NCBI GenBank assembly: GCA_964425915.1
Contig: CAYROO010000002.1
Location: forward strand, 124,001 to 188,000
DNA length: 64,000 nucleotides
Source of the DNA: Polycyclovorans sp964425915
GTDB taxonomy: Bacteria; Pseudomonadota; Gammaproteobacteria; Nevskiales; Nevskiaceae
Reading direction: 5' to 3'
Shown one piece after another: positions 1 through 6,693 of this stretch; the first letter of the stretch is position 1, and each line of letters opens with the position of its first letter. Below the pieces are notes generated by a model. That model searched no databases, was not told where the DNA came from, and worked only from the letters and a program-made list of their open reading frames with translations. The position numbers were made by a program, and so were the translations under genes.

Positions 1-57
1 GAAATGTTCCGTCGCCGCATAATGGAACCGGCATCGCTTTGATTCGCTCTCAACACT

Positions 58-474
58 ATGTCCGATCATCGCCCTCACATCGTCGATATCTGCACGGCGC
101 ACTATCCGGCGCTGCAGGCGGTGTATCTGTTCGGTTCACAGGCCTCCGCACTCGCTCGGCCCGATAGTGACACCGATATTGCGCTGTTGCTTTCGCATGC
201 CTTGGCGGATGCGTTGGGCAGCCTGGACTTGTATGGCCTACAGACGGCATTGGAAAGCGCCTTGAAGACGCCCGTCGATCTGATCAACCTGCGCCAGGTA
301 TCCACCGTGTTCGCGAAGGAGATCATTGCCCACGGTGTGCGCCTTGCAGCGCCGGATGTGGCGGCGGCTGATGAGTTCGAGGCGATGACGCTGTCGTTCT
401 ACCAGGCCCTGAACCGCGAGCGTGCCGCGATACTGGATGCCTTCCGCGAAACGGGGAAGGCGTACGCGGTATGA
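58..474 (+). CDS. mntA: MntA-type nucleotidyltransferase antitoxin
   Basis: A 138-residue minimal nucleotidyltransferase. The P-loop-like signature is clear: LFGSQ near residues 25-29 followed by DSDTDIALL, which gives the GSx10DxD pattern of the MNT family. In characterised HEPN-MNT (HepT/MntA) pairs this protein neutralises the HEPN ribonuclease by transferring AMP to a tyrosine beside the toxin active site. Its stop overlaps the start of the next frame as ATGA, the usual translational coupling of antitoxin and toxin. The partner frame is broken here, so this antitoxin is probably an orphan. A second, intact pair of the same general type lies at 10385-11178. Family assignment is firm from motifs; present activity is inferred. 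Confidence 0.88.
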   Translation: MSDHRPHIVDICTAHYPALQAVYLFGSQASALARPDSDTDIALLLSHALADALGSLDLYGLQTALESALKTPVDLINLRQVSTVFAKEIIAHGVRLAAPDVAAADEFEAMTLSFYQALNRERAAILDAFRETGKAYAV

Positions 475-778
475 CCGACGTCGCCATCAACAAGGTGCAG
501 ACCGTTCAGCGTAGTGTGCTGCGCGCGCGGCAGGAGTATCAGGCGGCAGGCGCTGACTTCGCCACGGATTTCACGCGGTAGGATGCGGCGATTCTGAATG
601 TCGTTCGTGCCGGCGAAGCGACACTTGATCTGGCCAATCACCTGGTTCGCCTCCACAAGTTGGGAGTACCCAATACCTGCGCAGATGCGATCTGCGCATT
701 CTCGAGTCCGTCATTGCCCAAGGTCTTGATGACTTGCTGGCCGCGTGTGAGGTGATGCGGCGGGCCGCCGAACTCTGA
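471..778 (+). pseudogene. hepT: Decayed hepT (HEPN toxin) remnant
   Basis: The frame opens at the ATGA overlap with the antitoxin and reads as a HepT amino terminus (MTDVAINKVQTVQRSV and onward). Codon 37 is TAG at 579-581, where HepT proteins normally have glutamine in a TRQDAAILN context, so a CAG-to-TAG change is likely. The same frame continues as DAAILNVVRAGEATLDLANH and LVRLHKLGVP to about 672. The conserved carboxyl end (LRILESVIAQGLDDLLAA) reappears one frame away and ends at 776-778. Roughly 30-35 codons are missing between these blocks, including the region that carries the Rx4HxY ribonuclease motif. Two independent lesions make this a dead toxin. Confidence 0.85.
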
Positions 779-799
779 GCCTATCGCTACCGGTCGTCA

Positions 800-940
800 T
801 GCCCGACTTGATCGGGCATCCAGATTGCGACCGTTGAGGCTGGACCCCGCATCAAGTGCGGGGGGACGATGGTGGGTGGTGCGGGGGGACGATGGTTAGT
901 GGTGCGGGGGGACGATGGTTAGTGGTGCGGGTGACGATGG
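800..940. repeat. Two-hairpin intergenic repeat, copy 1
   Basis: The repeat contains GCCCGA-cttga-TCGGGC and CCCCGC-atcaagt-GCGGGG hairpins joined by about 27 bp. A 23-bp unit follows (starts at 865, 888 and 911, then a truncated unit at 933). A near-identical copy with one fewer 23-bp unit lies at 1746-1863 in the same orientation. It is non-coding and looks like a dispersed intergenic repeat. The 241-bp gap 779-1019 holds nothing else that I can identify. Confidence 0.85.
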
Positions 941-1019
941 TGGTGGGTACGGAGTGACGGGGCCCCATCTCCCCCAACCCCTGTCCCACGAGGGGAGTGG
1001 GGAGCAGCCGCCTCCGCCA

Positions 1020-1436
1020 TCATGAAGCTACAGCGCGCGGCCTGCCGCCCTTTCGGCCATTGGCACGCGCGGCGGCGGCCTTGGCGGGGGAAGATTTTCG
1101 CCCGCCCACAGCAGCCAGCTCGCCGGCAACTGTGCGCATCCAGCCTGCGGATCCAAAAACACCCTTCATCAGGGCGGCCACGTGGACGTCTGCATCCAAA
1201 TCGGGGAAATGCACCCCCAGCCCGGCGGGCGAGAGTTCGATATTCCGCAAGGCGCGTGAGGGTGCTTCGGCCAAGCCTTCGATCAAACGAACCGGAACGC
1301 GCACCTGCGCGCCGCTGGCGAAGTCAACAATCAAGGTGCCTGCCGAGACGCGTGCGGAAACCGCATAGCGGCCCAGCGCACGCCGCGCGTTCGCGCGACG
1401 GTTGGCTGCTACAAATTCTTGTTCAGAAATTTCCAT
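1020..1436 (-). CDS. DUF2442 family protein
   Basis: A 138-residue protein whose first 90 residues match the DUF2442 pattern: a short two-layer fold with a conserved F-x-SG-x-RVPVRLIEGL stretch and a later GVHFPDLDADVHV segment that resembles the usual LhWPeLDeDis motif. The tail from about residue 100 is Ala/Arg/Gly-rich and basic (RANGRKGGRPRAVAS), which could contact nucleic acid. Its start overlaps the end of the upstream DUF4160 gene by 14 bp, so the two are one operon. DUF4160-DUF2442 neighbours are common and have been proposed as toxin-antitoxin-like modules. No activity can be read from this sequence alone. Confidence 0.72.
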   Translation of the reverse strand: MEISEQEFVAANRRANARRALGRYAVSARVSAGTLIVDFASGAQVRVPVRLIEGLAEAPSRALRNIELSPAGLGVHFPDLDADVHVAALMKGVFGSAGWMRTVAGELAAVGGRKSSPAKAAAARANGRKGGRPRAVAS

Positions 1437-1683
1437 GGATCACCTTCCACGCATGACATAGCTCTGGCAGGCATCTGTGCAAAGCCAAGGCGATGCGGTT
1501 GATCTGACGGATATTGAAACCGTGGCTTTCTCGCAATTTCGGAGGGCCTTCCGGACAATGCAGATTAACAACGGCTTCTTTGCCACCCGGGCCGCTACCC
1601 TGGATGACATGGACATGCGCCAGCCTGTGGTCGGCACTGTAGATCACCGTTCGGTGCGCTTGCTTCCTGCAGATGGTTACCAT
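1423..1683 (-). CDS. DUF4160 family protein
   Basis: An 86-residue protein with the DUF4160 layout: an amino-terminal strand pair ending in DHRLAHVHV (the family's conserved PPHVHV-like element), a short variable loop, and a carboxyl helix with RESHGFNIRQINRIALAL. It starts at an ATG next to a direct repeat and is followed by an overlapping DUF2442 gene on the same strand. The pair is enclosed by two copies of a two-hairpin repeat (800-940 and 1746-1863), which suggests a module that moves or is lost as a unit. The function is not established; a toxin-antitoxin role is an inference from gene-pair context. Confidence 0.72.
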   Translation of the reverse strand: MVTICRKQAHRTVIYSADHRLAHVHVIQGSGPGGKEAVVNLHCPEGPPKLRESHGFNIRQINRIALALHRCLPELCHAWKVIHGNF

Positions 1684-1745
1684 TAACCCATCCTGTTGGG
1701 TTTAGCAAACCATCGCATACCTTCGCGCCCCAAGCAACCTCGCTC

Positions 1746-1863
1746 TGCCCGACTTGATCGGGCATCCAGATTGCGACCGTTGAGGCTGGACCCCGCATCA
1801 AGTGCGGGGTGACGATGGTGGGTGGTGCGGGGGGACGATGGTTAGTGGTGCGGGTGACGATGG
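1746..1863. repeat. Two-hairpin intergenic repeat, copy 2
   Basis: A direct repeat of 800-940. It has the same two hairpins and the same linker, followed by the 23-bp unit starting at 1811 and 1834 and a truncated unit at 1856. Copy 1 has one more unit, so the tail behaves like a small variable-number repeat. It fills most of the gap between the DUF4160 gene and fecR. Confidence 0.85.
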
Positions 1864-1886
1864 CGAAAGGGGGTTCCCCGCCGGGA

Positions 1887-3026
1887 TTAGCCCCGCCGCG
1901 CCAATACCACGCGTTCGTCACTGGTCTGGATGACGCGCAGCGGGTAGTAGTTGACCATGGTCTCGACGAACACGGCGGTGTTGCCGGTGTTGACGATGCC
2001 GCTGACGCGAAGGTCGCCCAGGCTCGGATCCGCGAGGACCACCTTTCGGGTGCTGTAGCGGTTGATCTCGTCGATGGCGTCGGCGAGGCGGTCATCCCGG
2101 AAGATGAGCTGACCGTTGCGCCAACTGGTGGCGCGCTTGAGATCGGCATCGCGCAGCACAGGCTGCGGGTTAGCGGTAGCGACTAATAGCTGCTGACCAG
2201 GGGTCAGCACAGTGCTGAGTGCTGAGTGCTGAGTGCTGGGGGCGCCTGCGGCGCCGTGAGGGGTGAGGGGCGAGTGGTGAGGTGGAGCGTCGGCAGCGCC
2301 TTCGGCGACTGTGGGGCCAACGACTTCCGCGACTTCGATTTTGCCTTCGATAAGGGTGACGGCGAGGTCACGGGCACTGAGGCGAACGTCAAAGGCGGTG
2401 CCAAGGGCGGTGATGGTGCGGTTGCGGGCGGTGACGACGAAGGGCCGCTGCGGGTCCTTGGCCACTTCAAACAAGGCTTGGCCGGTTTGCAGGGTGACGC
2501 TGCGGCGATCATCGCGGTAGCGCACCACGGCACGACTACCGGTGTTGAGGGTGAGGGTGCTGCCATCGGCCAGGGCGATGGCGCGGCGCTCACCAATGGT
2601 GGTGTGGAAATAGCGCTCGCCGGCCAGCAGGTGGCGGGCCTGGGCGGGCAGTTGCTGCACAGCCTGCAGGGTGTAACCGTTGCCGCCCGCGGTGAGCAGG
2701 CCGACAGTGGTCATCACCAACAGACTGGCAGCGATTGCCAGACTGCGTTGGCCCCATTGGCGACGACGGCGCCGTGCCAATCGGGCCAGGGTGTCGCGCT
2801 CCAGCACGGCCAGCGCGGGGCTGCCAACCGCGGCACGCGCAAGGCGATGGGCCGCATCGATACGGGCAAAGGTTTCAGCGTGCAGAGGATGTGCCTGACG
2901 CCAGGCCTCGAAGGCGGCCCGCAGCCTTGCGTCACCCCCACGGTGGCGCAGGCGGTCGCTCCAGCTCGCGGCCTGTTCACGGATGCTGTCGCGCGCATCG
3001 GGTGCCATGTCCATCTCGTCACGCAT
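1887..3026 (-). CDS. FecR-type anti-sigma factor
   Basis: A 379-residue single-pass inner-membrane anti-sigma regulator. Residues 1-90 form the cytoplasmic FecR amino domain (EAWRQAHPLHAETFARIDAA with the conserved W and HP), residues 95-113 are the membrane span, and residues from about 135 are the periplasmic FecR domain (TLTLNTGSRAVVRY, VTLQTGQALFEVAKDPQRPF, TALGTAFDVRL). The start codon lies 8 bp inside the sigma-factor gene, which gives translational coupling. Residues about 234-274, between EGKIEV and LTPGQQL, are an insertion encoded largely by two heptanucleotide arrays (2213-2283). No TonB-dependent receptor follows, although one usually completes this signalling trio. The periplasmic fold may tolerate the insertion because it falls in a loop. 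Confidence 0.85.
   Translation of the reverse strand: MRDEMDMAPDARDSIREQAASWSDRLRHRGGDARLRAAFEAWRQAHPLHAETFARIDAAHRLARAAVGSPALAVLERDTLARLARRRRRQWGQRSLAIAASLLVMTTVGLLTAGGNGYTLQAVQQLPAQARHLLAGERYFHTTIGERRAIALADGSTLTLNTGSRAVVRYRDDRRSVTLQTGQALFEVAKDPQRPFVVTARNRTITALGTAFDVRLSARDLAVTLIEGKIEVAEVVGPTVAEGAADAPPHHSPLTPHGAAGAPSTQHSALSTVLTPGQQLLVATANPQPVLRDADLKRATSWRNGQLIFRDDRLADAIDEINRYSTRKVVLADPSLGDLRVSGIVNTGNTAVFVETMVNYYPLRVIQTSDERVVLARRG
2213..2283. repeat. Heptanucleotide arrays inside fecR
   Basis: Two tandem 7-bp arrays lie close together. TGCTGAG occurs three times exactly plus one variant at 2213-2240. A GTGAGGG-type unit occurs four times at 2256-2283, with two exact copies followed by GCGAGTG and GTGAGGT. 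Both sit within the fecR frame and encode HSPLTPH and STQHSALSTVL on the minus strand. The first unit is the same heptamer as at 44823-44938. Confidence 0.9.
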
Positions 3027-3702
3027 GGTCGTCCCCCTTGCGCACGGCGGGTACGGCGAGAATTTCGGGCGGCATGTCGGCGGCCATCGCGGATTCCAGT
3101 GCCTGCAGGGCGCGTGCCATATGTCGCTGGGCGCCGCGCTCGCAGATGCCCAGACGCTTGGCGATCTGGCGATACTCCTGCTCGTGATGCACGCGCAGCA
3201 GATAGACATCGCGGGTGAGGTCGGGCAGGCGACGCAGGATGTCGGCCACCCGGGCCAGGGCTTCCTCACCGAGCACCACGCGTTCCGGTGTCAGCTCGGT
3301 GGCCGGGGCGTGCAGCGCTTCCTCATACGTATCGTGTGCCACTTCGTGACGCACCTGGGCCCGCCGAAGCTCATCGTTGAGCACACTGGAGGCCACTTGG
3401 AACAGGTAGTGCTGAACGTGGTCGATGGGCGTATTGGCGCCACGCTGGATGACGCGCAAGAACACCTTTTGCACCAGGTCTGCGACGTCGGAGGGGTTAT
3501 TGACCCGCTGCGCAAAGTAGCGATGCAACGCCGTGCTGTACTGGCGCATGGCACGGTCCCACTGGACCGCGGGGGTGTCCCCGAAGTCAGTCAATGCCAC
3601 AGGCCCCGCGGGCAGTGTGGGCGCTGGTCCGGCCATGCCTGGGTGGTCTCCTCGAAACGGCACCCTGTGCCCGGCGCGAGCGGGAACGCCACGCCGCTGC
3701 AT
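3019..3702 (-). CDS. FecI-like ECF sigma factor
   Basis: An extracytoplasmic-function sigma factor. Region 2 is seen as YFAQRVNNPSDVADLVQKVFLRVIQ, with the DVADLVQ pattern of the FecI subgroup. Region 4 is seen as LPDLTRDVYLLRVHHEQEYRQ followed by a helix-turn-helix. A weakly conserved linker separates the two. The ATG at 3702 has a good upstream AGGGAGAG. An internal ATG at 3636 with GGAG upstream would remove an Arg-rich 22-residue extension that is not typical of the family, so the true product may be 205 residues. It overlaps the anti-sigma gene by 8 bp. The expected target, an outer-membrane receptor, is not in the window. Confidence 0.87.
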   Translation of the reverse strand: MQRRGVPARAGHRVPFRGDHPGMAGPAPTLPAGPVALTDFGDTPAVQWDRAMRQYSTALHRYFAQRVNNPSDVADLVQKVFLRVIQRGANTPIDHVQHYLFQVASSVLNDELRRAQVRHEVAHDTYEEALHAPATELTPERVVLGEEALARVADILRRLPDLTRDVYLLRVHHEQEYRQIAKRLGICERGAQRHMARALQALESAMAADMPPEILAVPAVRKGDDHA

Positions 3703-3757
3703 GGATGCTCTCTCCCTAATAGACGCACTGCGCCATCAGACACGACAGCCTGCGCTA

Positions 3758-3936
3758 AGAGCATGTGAAAAAATCGCCCGCCTGCTGCGACCTCCGCCGA
3801 ACGCCCCCTGCGGCGTTGTCCTGCGCGGAATCCAGCGTCATTTACCTCAGTAAACTCCTTGGATTTCGCGCAGGACGCCTTGCCGGAGACGCCCGGCGAA
3901 GCTCTCGCGACGGCGTTCGATTTCTTCACAAGCTCT
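3758..3936. repeat. MITE-like long imperfect palindrome
   Basis: A 179-bp element has terminal inverted repeats of about 19 bp (AGAGCATGTGAAAAAATCG at one end, matching the complement of CGATTTCTTCACAAGCTCT at the other). A second inverted pair, CTGCGCGGAATCCA and TGGATTTCGCGCAG, flanks a short AT-rich centre. No open frame of its own is convincing. It lies upstream of the sigma-factor gene and fills most of 3703-3948. The layout is that of a small non-autonomous element or a large REP-type hairpin. Confidence 0.75.
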
Positions 3937-3948
3937 GAGGAAAACACC

Positions 3949-4386
3949 TCAGCCGCGGTACAGCCCGGGGTTTTCGCCTGCCGGCGGCACGCCGCCGCCA
4001 TCGGGTTGGGAGGGCGCCCCGCCATTGTCCTTGGGGTTGGGTCCATAGCGGTTGCTGCCGGGTTGGCTGTCCAGCACCATGAAGACCAGCAACACCAGCG
4101 GGCCGATCAGCGGAATCAGCGAGATCAGCAGCCACCAGCCGGTGCGACCGCTGTCGTGCAGCCGGCGGATGCTGACCCCGATGGAGGGCAGCAGCAGGGC
4201 CAGCACCAGCAGGCCGCTGAACAGCCCCAGGCCCAGCGTCTCGTTGAAGGTGCCGATGACGGCATCCACCGCACCCAGTGCGAACGCGAAAATCAGATAG
4301 AACAGGGTGAACATCCAGTATTCGCGGCGGCGGGCGCGGCCGGTGAAGACGGCGTACTGGCGTACGACCTTGAGAAACTCGTTCAT
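3949..4386 (-). CDS. DUF805 family inner-membrane protein
   Basis: A 145-residue small membrane protein. It opens with the typical FLKVVRQYAVFTGRARRREYWMF stretch, which is the DUF805 hallmark of a basic GRxxRxEYW segment leading into the first span. Three or four hydrophobic helices follow at about residues 25-45, 53-75 and 90-112, with the conserved RRLHDSGRTGWW between them. The last 30 residues are Pro/Gly-rich and likely cytoplasmic and disordered. The ATG at 4386 is chosen because upstream codons lack family similarity and AGGAGGCGTC precedes it. Function is unknown for most of the family. Confidence 0.86.
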   Translation of the reverse strand: MNEFLKVVRQYAVFTGRARRREYWMFTLFYLIFAFALGAVDAVIGTFNETLGLGLFSGLLVLALLLPSIGVSIRRLHDSGRTGWWLLISLIPLIGPLVLLVFMVLDSQPGSNRYGPNPKDNGGAPSQPDGGGVPPAGENPGLYRG

Positions 4387-4492
4387 GACGCCTCCTGTGA
4401 AATGACGATCGCAGCCGCAGCATGCCCACCAGGGTCTGCATGAACAAGCGCATGCCGGTATCGTCAGCGCCCCTCGGCACGGAATCTCTCCA

Positions 4493-5668
4493 TTGAACCC
4501 TGACGTTCTCATCATCGGTGGCGGCGCAGCCGGCTTGATGTGTGCGCTCACCGCCGGCCAGCGTGGCCGGCGTGTGCGGGTGGTGGACCACGCCAACAAA
4601 GTGGGCAAGAAGATCCTGATGTCCGGCGGTGGGCGCTGCAATTTCACCAACTATCACACCGGCCCGGAACACTTCCTGTCGGCCAATCCGCACTTCTGCA
4701 AATCGGCACTGGCGCGCTACACCCAATGGGATTTCATCGGATTGGTGGAACGCCACGGCATCGCCTACCACGAGAAGGAGGCCGGGCAACTGTTCTGCGA
4801 TATCTCGTCCAAGGCCATTCTGCGGATGCTGCTGGACGAGTGTGCCGCCGCTGGTGTGCAGATCGACACCGACATGCCGGTGGACGAGGTGCGCCATGAT
4901 GGCCGCGGCTTTGAGCTGCGCAGCGGCGTGCAGACGGTCCGCGCACCGTCGCTGGTTGTTGCCACCGGCGGGCTGTCGATTCCCAAGATGGGGGCTACCG
5001 GCATTGGCTATGCGCTGGCGCGGCAGTTCGGCCATCGCATCCTGCCCACCCGCGCGGGGCTGGTACCGCTGATGCTCAGCGGGCGTCCGCTGGCGGACAT
5101 CGACGGCTTGGCCGGCGTGGCACTGCCAGCGGCGGCAAGCTGCGGGGATCAACACTTTCACTCGGCGGTACTGTTCACCCACCGCGGCTTGAGCGGACCG
5201 GCCATCCTGCAGATCTCCAGCTACTGGCACCCGGGCGATGCCCTACTTCTGAATCTGCTGCCGGATCGCAATGCCACCGACTGGTTGCAGGCCGAGAAGG
5301 CGGCGCGGCCGGCGCAATCACTGGAGCGTCTGCTGGCCGACACCCTGCCGCGGCGGCTGGCACAGCGGCTCGCCGAACAGCAGGCCTGGACGGGCAGCCT
5401 GCAGCAATTCAGTGAGACCCGGCTGGCGACCGTAGGCGACACGCTCAACCGCTGGCCGGTGACCGCCAGCGGCACCGAGGGCTACCGCACCGCTGAGGTG
5501 ACCCTGGGCGGCGTCGACACCGACAGCCTGTCCTCGCAAACCCTGGAAAGCCGCCATCGGCCGGGCCTGTATTTCATCGGCGAGGTGGTGGACGTCACCG
5601 GCCACCTGGGAGGCCACAATTTTCAGTGGGCGTGGTCGTCGGGCGTGGCGGCGGGGCGGGTGGTGTAG
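4493..5668 (+). CDS. BaiN/HI0933-family FAD-dependent oxidoreductase
   Basis: A 391-residue flavoprotein. It begins with the dinucleotide-binding loop VLIIGGGAAGLMCALTAG (residues 5-22) and the KKILMSGGGRCNFTN block that defines the HI0933/YhiN/BaiN family, and ends with the family's GEVVDVTGHLGGHNFQWAW motif that closes the FAD site. The length is normal. The start is TTG at 4493, directly before the conserved first strand. No ATG lies in a suitable place. Substrates are uncertain for most members. One relative reduces bile-acid intermediates, but that should not be carried over here. It stands alone between a DUF805 gene and a convergent hicA. Confidence 0.88.
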   Translation: MNPDVLIIGGGAAGLMCALTAGQRGRRVRVVDHANKVGKKILMSGGGRCNFTNYHTGPEHFLSANPHFCKSALARYTQWDFIGLVERHGIAYHEKEAGQLFCDISSKAILRMLLDECAAAGVQIDTDMPVDEVRHDGRGFELRSGVQTVRAPSLVVATGGLSIPKMGATGIGYALARQFGHRILPTRAGLVPLMLSGRPLADIDGLAGVALPAAASCGDQHFHSAVLFTHRGLSGPAILQISSYWHPGDALLLNLLPDRNATDWLQAEKAARPAQSLERLLADTLPRRLAQRLAEQQAWTGSLQQFSETRLATVGDTLNRWPVTASGTEGYRTAEVTLGGVDTDSLSSQTLESRHRPGLYFIGEVVDVTGHLGGHNFQWAWSSGVAAGRVV

Positions 5669-5671
5669 CGC

Positions 5672-5860
5672 CTACTTTGCCGGCGGCACGCCCAGATCAC
5701 GGCAGATCTTCAGCGCCAGCAGATCCTTGATTTCGGAGTGCCTGGGGATCGCCGATCGACGGTGCTGCTCGGGATTCTCCCACCAGGAATGCCGCCCACC
5801 CTCACGCAGCATGATGCACCCATGTCGGCGCAAATGGCGAAGCAATTGGTTGCGCTTCAA
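5672..5860 (-). CDS. hicA: HicA-type mRNA interferase toxin
   Basis: A 62-residue protein with a double-stranded-RNA-binding-like fold. Visible motifs are LLRHLRRHGC near the start, GGRHSWW with the catalytic histidine, and IPRHSEIKDLLALKICRDLG near the end. The length is normal for HicA. The start is TTG at 5860, overlapping the hicB stop by four bases, so the toxin is made downstream of the antitoxin by coupled translation. HicA toxins cut mRNA when free of HicB. The gene runs convergent to the BaiN-like gene with three bases between the stops. Confidence 0.88.
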   Translation of the reverse strand: MKRNQLLRHLRRHGCIMLREGGRHSWWENPEQHRRSAIPRHSEIKDLLALKICRDLGVPPAK

Positions 5861-6069
5861 AGCGCAATGGGCACTTCCACGTACAGGTCACCTGCAGCAG
5901 AAAGTGCCTCCTGGCGATTCATCTCCAATGCCTCGGCCAAGGCCTCACGCAGGCTGACCTTGAGCGCCTCCAAGGTGGCCTCCTGGCAGTTCACGCCAGG
6001 CACCTCTTCAATCCAGCCGAGGTACCAGCCGTCCTGCTGCTTGATCACTGCGGTGTAGCCGTTGCGCAT
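5857..6069 (-). CDS. hicB: HicB-type antitoxin (short form)
   Basis: A 70-residue HicB-fold protein: YTAVIKQQDGWYLGWIEEVPGVNCQ is the degenerate RNase H-like core, followed by the TLEALKVSLREALAEALEM helix. It lacks a carboxyl ribbon-helix-helix or helix-turn-helix extension, so any operon autoregulation would need another mechanism or the toxin complex. The antitoxin-first order is usual for the short-HicB type. It begins only 26 bp after the stop of the upstream DUF2939 gene on the same strand and may be co-transcribed with it. Confidence 0.88.
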   Translation of the reverse strand: MRNGYTAVIKQQDGWYLGWIEEVPGVNCQEATLEALKVSLREALAEALEMNRQEALSAAGDLYVEVPIAL

Positions 6070-6095
6070 GGCCCAAGCCTACCGCAAGTGCGCAC

Positions 6096-6623
6096 TCAAG
6101 GCAGCAGAATCTCGGTGAGCTGCCAGCCCAGACCGCGGCGGCGTAGGACGAACTTGGCGGGCTTGTCCTTGGCGTCCTTGGCTTCCAGCTCGACGACGAA
6201 GCGGTTGAGGCCGGCGTAGCCCATGCGCGCATCCGCCAGCGGCTCGGCTTCCTCGCCCGGCTCGGACGGCGGCAGGTCACGCGGTTTCTCAGGGGCTTCC
6301 CTGGGCGCGTCCCCCTTCATCATCTCGGTGATGGCGGCCGGGGTCACATAGGCATCCACCATGCGCTCCACCACCATGCCGGCGAAGCTGGCGCCGAGGG
6401 CGGCCATGGGGTTGGCATCCTCGTCCTTGTCGATCTCGCCCAGCACCCGGGCGTTCAGTTGATCCTTGAAACTCTGTCGCACGCTGGGAAAATCGATGTA
6501 CTCGGACAGGCGCTCGCCGTCCTGGGCATCGGCCGCCCGCTTCATCTGGTAGACGGTGATCCAGGGCGACGCCACGACATAGGCCAGGGCCAGTACCACC
6601 AAGCCCAGCAGAAGCTTCTTCAT
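6096..6623 (-). CDS. DUF2939 family protein, membrane-anchored
   Basis: A 175-residue protein with a single amino-terminal hydrophobic segment (residues 2-22, KKLLLGLVVLALAYVVASPW) and the DUF2939 body: TVYQMKRAADAQDGERLSEYIDFPSVRQSFKDQL, in which a short stretch before D-F-P-x-V-R-x-S is the family signature. It is probably anchored in the inner membrane with the body in the periplasm. Function is unknown. It lies between a desaturase gene with a strong terminator (upstream) and hicBA (downstream). Confidence 0.8.
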   Translation of the reverse strand: MKKLLLGLVVLALAYVVASPWITVYQMKRAADAQDGERLSEYIDFPSVRQSFKDQLNARVLGEIDKDEDANPMAALGASFAGMVVERMVDAYVTPAAITEMMKGDAPREAPEKPRDLPPSEPGEEAEPLADARMGYAGLNRFVVELEAKDAKDKPAKFVLRRRGLGWQLTEILLP

Positions 6624-6640
6624 ATCCCGATGTCATCCGC

Positions 6641-6673
6641 AAAAAGAAAGGCCGCAGCATACCGGCTGCGGCC
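6641..6673 (-). terminator. Rho-independent terminator after the desaturase gene
   Basis: On the minus strand a GGCCGCAGC/GCTGCGGCC stem (6650-6673) is followed directly by a TTTCTTTTT tract (6641-6649). It lies about 20 bp after the desaturase stop and just upstream of the DUF2939 start. Confidence 0.85.
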
Positions 6674-6693
6674 CTCTTGTTGCGAAGGCGTCC

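Noticed and set aside
1..57. Tail of an upstream gene at the left edge
   Set aside because: No frame across these bases shows recognisable coding; it more likely holds the mntA promoter.
865..932. Possible CRISPR array from the 23-bp repeats
   Set aside because: Units abut directly without spacers, there are only three, and no cas gene is near.
3026..3269. Longer fecR start inside the sigma gene
   Set aside because: Upstream residues are Cys/Ser/Arg-rich and out of family; the ATG at 3026 starts the conserved domain and gives the usual short overlap.
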